A DNA stretch of 64,000 nucleotides from assembly GCF_009469605.1 (NCBI RefSeq), contig NZ_SSXU01000004.1:1-64000 (forward strand). Reading direction: 5' to 3'. The notes beneath the pieces were generated by a model. It was not told the origin of the DNA. It searched no databases and saw nothing but the letters and a program-made list of their open reading frames with translations. The position numbers were made by a program, and so were the translations under genes. This DNA is from Zoogloea sp. 1C4. GTDB lineage: Bacteria; Pseudomonadota; Gammaproteobacteria; Burkholderiales; Rhodocyclaceae. Of the stretch, positions 1 through 6,533 are shown piece by piece. The first letter of the stretch is position 1. Each line of letters starts with the position of its first letter.

Positions 1-1
1 G

Positions 2-112
2 CTTCGCACCATCGGCCAGGCGCGGGCGAACTTTGCGCTGACGATGATGGCGGCCTGCTACAACCTGAAGCGGCTGGTTTACTTCCAGAAGGCCGGAATC
101 AGGGCCTTCTGA
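2..112 (+). CDS. IS5-family transposase, C-terminal fragment
   Basis: The 36 visible codons include the peptides RTIGQARANF, MMAACYNLKRLVY and FQK before a TGA stop. This is the typical C-terminal helix of IS5-group DDE transposases, which catalyse cut-and-paste movement of the element. The catalytic DDE residues lie upstream of the window. The reading frame is open to the window edge, so this is a partial gene and not a demonstrated pseudogene. Confidence 0.8.
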   Translation, partial: LRTIGQARANFALTMMAACYNLKRLVYFQKAGIRAF

Positions 113-253
113 CGCCCGAAATGGGCCGAATCGCCGCTGCCCGAGGCGATTCGAGACAAAAACGGGACGGCACCGCCGAAGAAGGCGGTGATTTGCCGCA
201 GGAATTGAACCAGATTCGGTCGCGATCATCGTTGCGCGGTGGGAGTGACTGAA

Positions 254-279
254 AACCTCGGGTTATTCGAGGTGCCCTT
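254..279. repeat. Probable IS5-family terminal inverted repeat
   Basis: Read outward to inward, the sequence begins GGGCACCTCGAATAACC, which resembles the GGGCACCTC-type ends of many IS5-family elements. It contains the short palindrome CCTCG-N7-CGAGG. The partner end lies outside the window, so the assignment rests on family resemblance and position after the transposase. Confidence 0.45.
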
Positions 280-500
280 ACATGTCGCAAAGGCGAATGG
301 CGCACGATGAATGCCAGACGCGCTTCTCCGCGATCTCCGGCAGCGCCGGGCAAGGGTTGATTCCACGCGCATCGAGGCGCTGCAACTTGTCCGCAGGGGG
401 CGGTGGGCGATCGTCTGCTCTGAAGGGCGCTTTTTTATACTTTTTATACATCGGCGGTGCTACAAGGTGGGCCCTGCCAGCCCCCCAAAGATCGATCTCC

Positions 501-701
501 ATGCCGCCTCCAGATACTTCGATCCATTGGGTTGATATCGACGGATGTCTTCACGAAGTGTCAGTCATCGTGATCTCGGGACCGACGTGGTTCGCATATG
601 GGCAGATCGGGAAGATATCGATCGGCGTAACGGGTGCGTCGATTGATCAGGCGCTCAATACCTGGAAAAAAAATGCCACCGAACGGCGCTTCGCTCGCTA
701 G
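501..701 (+). CDS. Small hypothetical protein (66 aa)
   Basis: A 66-residue frame starting MPPPDTSIHW with a plausible globular beta-rich sequence (WVDIDGCLHEVSVIVISG, then a helix ending in NTWKK). Codon use is less GC-biased than its neighbours, as expected for DNA next to an IS end. I see no good Shine-Dalgarno sequence and no family I recognise. It may be a remnant of a longer gene broken by the IS insertion, or not a gene at all. The following 290 bp up to the beta-lactamase hold nothing I can support. Confidence 0.35.
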   Translation: MPPPDTSIHWVDIDGCLHEVSVIVISGPTWFAYGQIGKISIGVTGASIDQALNTWKKNATERRFAR

Positions 702-988
702 GGCGCTGCGTACTTCCGCCCAGGCTTTTCTCGATCGCCGTCCACCGCCCGGGCTCGGCCCCACGCTTCAACTCGGCGAGGAAGTTGGCGGCGGGCCAGA
801 GAGCCTAGCCCTGGCCGTCACCAATGCCCGGCAGCACGCTTAGGCGAGCGACAACCCGCTCATCGATCACGACGTTCAATCTAGGCAGTGGGTCCAGCTT
901 TAGCTGGGCGATTCTTCGCGTGTATTCACGCGCCGGTTTTCGCCCGCGGCTTCAGGACGCGCGCGATTTGCCGGCCTTTCCCGGCACT

Positions 989-1768
989 TCAGGGCGTGTC
1001 GGGGAGGATGCCGAGGGCTTTCAGCGAGGCCCTGGTAAGCGCCGGGCGCAGGGCCAGATCGGCCTGCTGGCGGATGTCGATGTTGGTGGCGAAGACCCAG
1101 GTGTCGTCCGGGGTTTCCACGTAGCCCACGTACCAGCCGATCTGCGGTGTGGCGCGGGCGGCCCAGCCGGTCTTGGCGTAGAGGGCGTAGGCCGGAGTGC
1201 GCTCGGCGAGCATCACGGCCTTGAGGGTGGCGTAGTTTTCGGCATCGAAGGGCAGTTGCCGGCGGACCACCTGCTTGAGAAACGCCACCTGCTCCTGCGC
1301 GCTGATCTGCAGCGCCCCATCCAGCCAGAAGGTGGTGGTGTCGAAAGGTTCGGTGAGCTCACCATAGCCGGCCTTGCGGATGTAGCGGCGGTAGGCTTCG
1401 CCGCCGACCCGCTCGGCCATCTGCTGGTAGCACCACACGCAGGAGACGCGGAAGGCGCTGGCCAGGGTCTGGTCGCGGTTCCAGTCGGGGATGTCATGCT
1501 GCCGGCCGTCCCACTTGAGCACGCTGTCGGCGGTGATGGCCTTTTCCTGCAGGGCGATCAGGGTATTGAAGACCTTGAAGGTGGACGCGGAGGCAAAGCG
1601 CCGCGCCGCCCGGGTGTCGTCGTGAATGAACGTGCGGCCGTCGCGCAGGGCGCTCACCACCAGCGTCCCCTCGACCTGCTGGCCGGCAAACACCGCGGCG
1701 ATGCGGGCGTCCTCGGCAGACGCAAGCTGGGCGAAGGCGAAAAGGGCGACGAAGACGAGGCGTTTCAC
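989..1768 (-). CDS. Class D (OXA-type) beta-lactamase
   Basis: Periplasmic serine hydrolase that opens the beta-lactam ring. A signal peptide of about 18 residues ends in ASA. Class D landmarks are in order: nucleophile motif S62-T-F-K65; S109-C-V as the SxV motif; Y135-G-E, where most class D enzymes have YGN; W148 in FWLDG, the tryptophan that stabilises the carboxylated lysine; and K199-T-G201. The length of 259 aa is normal. The YGE motif and the cysteines around SxV (SCVWCY) are unusual and may alter substrate range. It stands alone, about 700 bp from the IS5 end, with host-like codon use, so it looks like a resident chromosomal enzyme and not a cassette. Whether it confers resistance cannot be read from sequence. 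Confidence 0.9.
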   Translation of the reverse strand: MKRLVFVALFAFAQLASAEDARIAAVFAGQQVEGTLVVSALRDGRTFIHDDTRAARRFASASTFKVFNTLIALQEKAITADSVLKWDGRQHDIPDWNRDQTLASAFRVSCVWCYQQMAERVGGEAYRRYIRKAGYGELTEPFDTTTFWLDGALQISAQEQVAFLKQVVRRQLPFDAENYATLKAVMLAERTPAYALYAKTGWAARATPQIGWYVGYVETPDDTWVFATNIDIRQQADLALRPALTRASLKALGILPDTP

Positions 1769-1830
1769 GGGCGGGACGCAGGGCGTGGCGGGTCCGTCAT
1801 CTTACCGGCGCGACGGCCGCCATCGCCCAT

Positions 1831-1854
1831 GAAAACGCCGCCCTCAGGCGGCGT
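1831..1854 (-). terminator. Rho-independent terminator of the small secreted protein gene
   Basis: An 8-bp GC stem (ACGCCGCC / GGCGGCGT) with a 4-nt loop, followed on the minus strand by TTTTC. It lies 28 bp beyond the stop of the gene at 1882-2211. Confidence 0.7.
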
Positions 1855-1881
1855 GGGGTGGAACGACGATCGGGCTGGCGG

Positions 1882-2211
1882 TCAATTGGTGTCGCGGCCG
1901 CCGATCGGGCCAAGCTGCTGGTTCACATCGGACCACTGGGTCCAGCCGTAATAGGTGCCCTGATAGTAGCCGCCGCCTTGATAGGCATCGGAGTCCTTCA
2001 TCATGTCGGTCCTGACCGGGCCTTGCGAGCCACCCGCGGCGGTGGGCTCCATGCTGTCGTAGGGATCGCTCCCCATGCTGCGGTGCAGGCTCATGTCGTA
2101 GGAAAACGCCTGCAGGCTGTCGTAAAGATCGGCTGCGCCGGCGGGCGCGACGGCCAGAACGCTTCCCATCAGGAAACCGGCACCGATTTTCGCCAAGAGA
2201 CTCTTTTTCAT
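1882..2211 (-). CDS. Small secreted protein of unknown function
   Basis: 109 aa. A clear signal peptide runs from KKSLLAK to about residue 26 (APAGAA). The mature part of about 83 residues is rich in Tyr, Asp, Gly and Gln (YQGGGYYQGTYYGW) and has no Cys. A strong Shine-Dalgarno sequence (AAAGGAGG) sits 6 nt before the ATG, suggesting high expression. It has its own terminator and is probably monocistronic. I do not recognise a family. A periplasmic or surface-associated role is inferred only from the export signal. Confidence 0.75.
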   Translation of the reverse strand: MKKSLLAKIGAGFLMGSVLAVAPAGAADLYDSLQAFSYDMSLHRSMGSDPYDSMEPTAAGGSQGPVRTDMMKDSDAYQGGGYYQGTYYGWTQWSDVNQQLGPIGGRDTN

Positions 2212-2429
2212 GTTGTCCTCCTTTGGGTTTTCCTCCCTGAAAAAGAGTGGTGGAACAGCGCCCGGATGGACCCGGGAGCCACCCCCGATTGCAGGCGGGC
2301 ACCTGAATGCCCGCCTGCCATGACCACCAGATTGACCCGCCCAGGAGGCAGGTCCGGATCGGCTTCTGTCACCTTTTCATCATAGTCGACGGATTTACTC
2401 AACAAAGGAGAATCGCCACACCGGGGCGA

Positions 2430-3395
2430 TCACTTGGCGGCGGTGCGCAGCGGGCCGCTGCCCCGCTCGGGCGGCAACACGTCATCCAGCGCCAGCAGGG
2501 CCAGCACGCCGGCCACCAGCGAGCGGTGGGCCAGCGGGGTATTGGCATACCAGCGGGAGAGATAGCTGCGCAGGCTGCTGCGGGCGTCGTCGGGGTCGAG
2601 GTTCATGTAGCCGAGGGCCTGCCAGTTTTCCGGGTTGCGCTCGAAGAGGGGCAGCAGCAGATTGGCCAGCACCTCGTTCTTCTCGCGCAGATAGGGGTTG
2701 TGGCGCAGCTCGTCCTCGTGGGCCTGCAGCCAGGCAGCCAGCGGCGCGTCGGGCGGCAGGCGGCGGTGGCCTTCGGAGACCAGCAGGTCGAAGAAGCGCC
2801 GCAGCCGGTCGGCCTCGCCCGCCCATTCTGGCCCGGGTGGCTCCGATTCCCAGCGCTGGGCGAGATGACGCAGGGTGAACAGGGAGGCCGTCTCGCAGAG
2901 GGTTTCCTCGAACCACTGGTTATCCCGCCGGGGCGGGCTGCCTGCCGGGTGGGCGTCGTGGTTGGACATCACGTGACACAGCTCGTGGGCGAACTCGTAG
3001 GCGTAGAGGTGCCAGTTCTCGTCGCGGGCGTGCAGGCGGATGCGGAACTCGCCGCCAGGCCCGCGGCCGTACAGCGCCATCGGCGGGCCATCGGTGTGGG
3101 TGACGACGATGGGCGCGGTGAGCCCGCTCGGCAGGCGGGGCAGAAGCTCATCGGCCACGGCGTTCAGCACCGTCTCGATGGATTCCTTGCGCCCGCGCCC
3201 CCAGCCGCCGCCCTGCACCTGAATGCTCAGGCCGAGCTTGCGGCCTTGGGATTTCTTGACCGGCACCTCGCCGCCGTCGGCCCAGGCCAGGGAGCACATC
3301 ACCGAGGCCAGGATGAAGGGCACGCGCATGCCCCGCCGCAGCCAGTCGGCCGTGACGGCATCACGGAAGAACGAGCGTCTGCGCTTCCTGTTCAT
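2430..3395 (-). CDS. Putative secreted HExxH metallopeptidase-like protein
   Basis: Up to 321 aa. The N-terminus carries a basic stretch followed by a hydrophobic segment ending SLAWA, so export is likely. An internal start at residue 23 (MRVPFILAS) would give a more usual signal peptide; neither start has a strong ribosome site. The motif H137-E-L-C-H141 is followed about 24 residues later by WFEETLCETAS, which could supply the third zinc ligand (Glu) of a gluzincin. The C-terminal half is helical. I cannot name the family, and substrate is unknown. It stands alone between the secreted protein gene and a divergent DUF2167 gene. Confidence 0.7.
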   Translation of the reverse strand: MNRKRRRSFFRDAVTADWLRRGMRVPFILASVMCSLAWADGGEVPVKKSQGRKLGLSIQVQGGGWGRGRKESIETVLNAVADELLPRLPSGLTAPIVVTHTDGPPMALYGRGPGGEFRIRLHARDENWHLYAYEFAHELCHVMSNHDAHPAGSPPRRDNQWFEETLCETASLFTLRHLAQRWESEPPGPEWAGEADRLRRFFDLLVSEGHRRLPPDAPLAAWLQAHEDELRHNPYLREKNEVLANLLLPLFERNPENWQALGYMNLDPDDARSSLRSYLSRWYANTPLAHRSLVAGVLALLALDDVLPPERGSGPLRTAAK

Positions 3396-3497
3396 GTCAC
3401 CCGCGATCCGGCGACGGAGCCGGCCGGATGCCCGCCCCTCGTTCCATCATAGATCGCCCCGAAAGAATGCCAAGACGACCGGCAATCCGCCCTCCGA

Positions 3498-3511
3498 GTG
3501 CCAATTAGCAC
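3498..3511. promoter_or_regulatory. Palindrome in a divergent promoter region
   Basis: GTGCCAATTAGCAC, an interrupted palindrome (GTGC-N6-GCAC) in the 198-bp gap between two divergent genes. It could be an operator; no regulator in the window can be tied to it. Confidence 0.3.
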
Positions 3512-3593
3512 ACAAAGTCTCACCCACCGTGGGCGTTATCATCGGATGTGATCCGTTCTCGTCACACTTTTTCACCTCCGGATCGGCCCCTAG

Positions 3594-4499
3594 ATGATGA
3601 TCTCTGCCCTTCGCCGCTCCCTTCTCACGCTGGCGCTCTGCCTTCCCTGCCTGTCCACGGCCCTCGCCGTCGATGCCCCGCCGACGGCTGCCGAGGCACG
3701 CATCGAGGCCGCGGCCCTGGCCGCCCAGGCCGCCGTGCAGATGGGCCCGCGGGAGATCGAGCTGGGCGACCAGGGCGTGCTCAAGCTGCCCGAAGGCTTC
3801 GGCTTCATCCCGAAGGCCGAGGCCCAGGCGCTGATGGAAGCCCAGGGCAACAAGAACGGCGGAAAGGGTTTCCACGGGCTGGTGGTGAGCCCCGATCTGG
3901 CCGGCTTCGTGGCGGTGGAGTTCACCCCCGCCGGCTACGTGAAGGACGAGGAAGCCCGCGACTGGAACGCCGACGAGCTCCTCAAGAACCTCAAGGACGG
4001 CACCGAAGCCGCCAATGCCGAGCGTCGCAGTCGCGGCCTGCCAGAATTCAACGTGGTCGGCTGGGTCGAGGTGCCGAGCTACGACCCCGCCACCCACCGG
4101 CTGGTGTGGTCGGTGGCCGCCCGCGCCAAGGATCCCCAGGGCCGCGGCGACGGGGTCAACTACAACACCTACGTGCTGGGCCGCGAGGGCTACTTCTCGA
4201 TGAACCTCGTCACCAGCATGGATCGGGTCGAACTGGAAAAGCCCGCTACCCGCGAACTGCTGGCCGCCCTGACCTTCAACGAGGGCAAGCGCTACGCCGA
4301 CTTCAACGCCGCCACCGACCGCATGGCCGAATATGGCCTGGCCGCGCTGGTGGGCGGGATGGCCGCCAAGAAGCTCGGGCTGTTCGCCAGCCTCGGGCTG
4401 TTCGTCGCCAAGTTCTGGAAGGTCGGCCTGCTGGCGATGGTCGGTCTGGGCGCCGGCGCCAGCCGTGTGCTGGGCCGAAAGAAGGACACCACGCCCTGA
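3594..4499 (+). CDS. DUF2167 family membrane-anchored protein
   Basis: 301 aa with an N-terminal signal peptide (about residues 1-26), a periplasmic DUF2167 domain (roughly 45-235, with LPEGFGFIPKAEA, GFVAVEFTPAGYVKDEEA and ELLKNLKDGTEAAN), and a C-terminal hydrophobic region (about 245-290) followed by a basic tail (GRKKD). This is the usual domain order for the family, whose biochemical function is not established. The ATG at 3594 is followed directly by a second ATG; either would work. The gene is followed by a terminator, so it is probably a single-gene unit. Confidence 0.85.
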   Translation: MMISALRRSLLTLALCLPCLSTALAVDAPPTAAEARIEAAALAAQAAVQMGPREIELGDQGVLKLPEGFGFIPKAEAQALMEAQGNKNGGKGFHGLVVSPDLAGFVAVEFTPAGYVKDEEARDWNADELLKNLKDGTEAANAERRSRGLPEFNVVGWVEVPSYDPATHRLVWSVAARAKDPQGRGDGVNYNTYVLGREGYFSMNLVTSMDRVELEKPATRELLAALTFNEGKRYADFNAATDRMAEYGLAALVGGMAAKKLGLFASLGLFVAKFWKVGLLAMVGLGAGASRVLGRKKDTTP

Positions 4500-4589
4500 T
4501 GTGAGCGCTTTCGCCGCCAGTCGAGAACTTGCCCACAAGCGGCATGTCCAGGAGAATCCACTGGCAAACTAATTCGGCATCTCGGATGG

Positions 4590-4612
4590 ACGGCCCTGCG
4601 CGGGCCGTTTTT
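4590..4612 (+). terminator. Rho-independent terminator
   Basis: Stem ACGGCCC / GGGCCGT with a 5-nt loop and a run of five T. It ends only a few bases before the next start codon, so the M50 gene needs a promoter overlapping or upstream of this hairpin, or depends on readthrough. Confidence 0.75.
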
Positions 4613-4617
4613 CATGG

Positions 4618-5340
4618 ATGCACCCGGTCATGAAACTCCTCCTGCTTCTCCTCGGCGGCGCCAAGTTCGGCAAGCTGCTCACCACCGCCGGCACCATGCT
4701 GCTGTCCATCGGCGCCTACGCCCTGATCTGGGGCTGGCGTTACGCCGCCGGTTTTGTCGCGCTGATCTTCTGCCACGAGATGGGCCACTACCTGGCCGCG
4801 CGCCGGCGTGGCCTCAACGTGGGCGCGCCCACCTTCATCCCCTTCCTCGGCGCGTGGATCGAGCTGAAGGAGCAGCCCATGAACGCCGAGACCGAAGCCT
4901 ACGTGGCGATGGCCGGCCCCGTGGCGGGCACCGCAGCCTCGTTGCTGTGCTATTTCGTGGCCCGCTCGGAAGGCAGCGACCTGCTGCTGGCGCTGGCCTA
5001 TTCCGGCTTCTTCCTCAACCTGTTCAACCTGATCCCGGTGCCGCCGCTGGATGGCGGGCGGATGACCGGCGTGGTGTCGCCGAAGTTCTGGCTCGTCGGC
5101 GCGCCGGTGCTGATCGGGATCTTCCTGTGGCGCCCCAGCCCGATGCTGGTGATCGTCGCCCTGCTGGCCGCCCCCCACATGTGGCGCGCCTTCCGCGGCG
5201 AGGCCGCGCCTGCCCCCGGCTACTACGACACTCCGCCGGCCAAGCGCATCGAATACGCCGTGCTCTACCTGGGCCTGACCGCCTGGCTGGCCGTGATGAC
5301 CCACGACGTGCACGAGATGCTGTCCGCCGTGCGCGGCTGA
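4618..5340 (+). CDS. M50 (site-2 protease type) membrane zinc metalloprotease
   Basis: 240 aa, almost entirely transmembrane. The catalytic motif H53-E-M-G-H57 lies in the second hydrophobic segment. The second M50 motif is present as NLFNLIPVPPLDGGRM, where the Asp is the third zinc ligand. These features define the short intramembrane-cleaving or Spo IVFB-like proteases, which cut membrane-anchored substrates. No PDZ domain is present. The start is uncertain: ATG at 4618 or in-frame ATG at 4630 (MKLLLLLLGG), with no clear ribosome site for either. The substrate is unknown. Confidence 0.85.
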   Translation: MHPVMKLLLLLLGGAKFGKLLTTAGTMLLSIGAYALIWGWRYAAGFVALIFCHEMGHYLAARRRGLNVGAPTFIPFLGAWIELKEQPMNAETEAYVAMAGPVAGTAASLLCYFVARSEGSDLLLALAYSGFFLNLFNLIPVPPLDGGRMTGVVSPKFWLVGAPVLIGIFLWRPSPMLVIVALLAAPHMWRAFRGEAAPAPGYYDTPPAKRIEYAVLYLGLTAWLAVMTHDVHEMLSAVRG

Positions 5341-5394
5341 TCTCCCCTCCGGTCCATCGACATGGACTAAGCCGCGCCCCGATCCTATGCTGAA

Positions 5395-5415
5395 CGGAAG
5401 ACACCCCGTCTTCCG
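5395..5415 (+). other. Hairpin in front of a lipoprotein gene
   Basis: Perfect 8-bp stem CGGAAGAC / GTCTTCCG with a 5-nt loop, ending 11 bp before the next ATG and directly abutting an AGGA ribosome site. A TATGCT box lies just upstream. It may be a 5' UTR structure or a weak end for the M50 transcript; there is no T-run. Confidence 0.35.
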
Positions 5416-5426
5416 AGGATCGCGCC

Positions 5427-5753
5427 ATGCAAGCCCGCCGCCGGACATCCCCCGGCCTCATCGCCATCGCCCTCGCCTGCGGCGCCGCCCTGCTGGCGTG
5501 CGGCTGCACCACCGTCGTCATCCACAGCGACGGCGCGGTGAAGACCGAATCCCGCTTCGGCATCCTCCACCTGAACCTCGCCCCCGAACGCACCACCGCC
5601 GTTGCGGTGACGAGCGTGGGCGTTGTCGCCCTGCCGGGCAGCGTGAGCGTCGGCTATACGCGCTGGCAGGGCGTCGGACTGACAAGCGCGGACGGCAACC
5701 GCTGTCTGCTGGTTACCTTTGACTCACCTCAACAGACCGGAGCGGAAAAATGA
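5427..5753 (+). CDS. Small predicted lipoprotein
   Basis: 108 aa. The N-terminus is basic and then hydrophobic, with a lipobox-like LLAC followed by GC, so lipidation is likely. The mature part contains short beta-type segments (TTVVIHSDGAVKTESRFG, VGVVALPGSVSVGYTRW). It overlaps the next gene by 4 bp (ATGA), indicating translational coupling. No family recognised. The pair probably makes two envelope-associated partners. Confidence 0.7.
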   Translation: MQARRRTSPGLIAIALACGAALLACGCTTVVIHSDGAVKTESRFGILHLNLAPERTTAVAVTSVGVVALPGSVSVGYTRWQGVGLTSADGNRCLLVTFDSPQQTGAEK

Positions 5754-6439
5754 ACGCGAGAACCCCGCACTGCCACCTTGCCCTCTTCGCCGCGACGCTC
5801 GGCCTCGCCGGCTGCGTGACTGTCCCGATGGCGCCACTGGTGTATGGCTCGAAGACCGTCGGCGGACTGGACATCTCGACCAACACGAGCAGCGCAAACC
5901 CGGGCGTCAGCCTGTCGATCGGCTACAAACGGGACGACCTGGCGCTGGTGCCCGTTGCCGTGATGCAGAAGAAGGGACAGGCCGCCAACAGCAATGGCAA
6001 AGGCGGCGAAAAGCTGCGGATCGTCAGCGGCAACAACCTGGACAACGACGACGATGACGACGCCCCGCCGGCCACCGATCAAGCCCAGCCTGCGCTACCC
6101 GCCGGCACAGCCAAGAAGGGGAAGAACGCACCCAGGAACCCCGGCGGCAAGCAGGACGCGATGTCGGTCTTCGGCAGTTTCGAGGGGCGCGGATTCGGCA
6201 CCGCCAGCCCCGTTGGCGCCCAGGCGCTCGCTGCCAATTATTTCTCGACCGGCGTTGCCGCCCAGACTCTGGCCGAAGGTGTCGGCAATGCGCTCGCCGC
6301 CGATCAGCTGCGCAAGTGTTTCGAAACGGTCAAGGACATTGCCAGTGGCCTGGTCGAGGCCGAACGGCCGGCCTACCTGAAGAAAGGCATCGACGCCTGC
6401 AGTGCCGCGGGGCAGGTGCCCATCGCCGCGGCCAAGTAG
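5750..6439 (+). CDS. Predicted lipoprotein, unknown function
   Basis: 229 aa. Lipoprotein signal peptide with lipobox LAGC near residue 22. The segment YGSKTVGGLDISTNTSSANPGVSLSIGYKRDD suggests a beta-hairpin surface-type region. It is followed by a low-complexity acidic and Asn/Asp-rich linker (DNDDDDDAPP) and a helical C-terminal third containing a Cys pair. It is the second gene of a two-gene unit with the upstream lipoprotein. I recognise no family. Confidence 0.7.
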   Translation: MNARTPHCHLALFAATLGLAGCVTVPMAPLVYGSKTVGGLDISTNTSSANPGVSLSIGYKRDDLALVPVAVMQKKGQAANSNGKGGEKLRIVSGNNLDNDDDDDAPPATDQAQPALPAGTAKKGKNAPRNPGGKQDAMSVFGSFEGRGFGTASPVGAQALAANYFSTGVAAQTLAEGVGNALAADQLRKCFETVKDIASGLVEAERPAYLKKGIDACSAAGQVPIAAAK

Positions 6440-6465
6440 CCGGCTCCGCACATCCCGGCGCCCAA

Positions 6466-6497
6466 ACGACAAACGGCGCCGAAGCGCCGTCTGTCGT
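6466..6497. terminator. Bidirectional terminator between convergent genes
   Basis: Long imperfect stem: ACGACAAACGGCGC pairs with GCGCCGTCTGTCGT around a CGAA tetraloop. It lies between the lipoprotein gene and the 3' end of icmF and would serve both. Confidence 0.65.
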
Positions 6498-6533
6498 GTC
6501 TCCCCCTCCCGGAAGCGGAGAGGGCGTGGCGGC

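Larger units (their letters stand above)
1..279 (+). mobile_element. Right end of an IS5-family insertion sequence (partial, cut by window edge)
   Basis: The window opens inside the last 36 codons of an IS5-family transposase. About 165 bp of non-coding IS tail follows, ending in a probable terminal inverted repeat around 254-279. Only this end is visible, so neither the element's integrity nor its target duplication can be judged. From here to about 500 I see no convincing gene. Confidence 0.6.

Noticed and set aside
1-2211. The beta-lactamase as part of a transposon with the IS5 end
   Set aside because: No second IS copy, no gene cassette features and no foreign codon use; about 700 bp of unrelated sequence separates them.
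2208-2405. A 65-codon minus-strand frame upstream of the small secreted protein
   Set aside because: It overlaps the promoter and ribosome site of that gene, has no ribosome site of its own and no recognisable sequence. A TATGAT box inside it is more likely part of the promoter.
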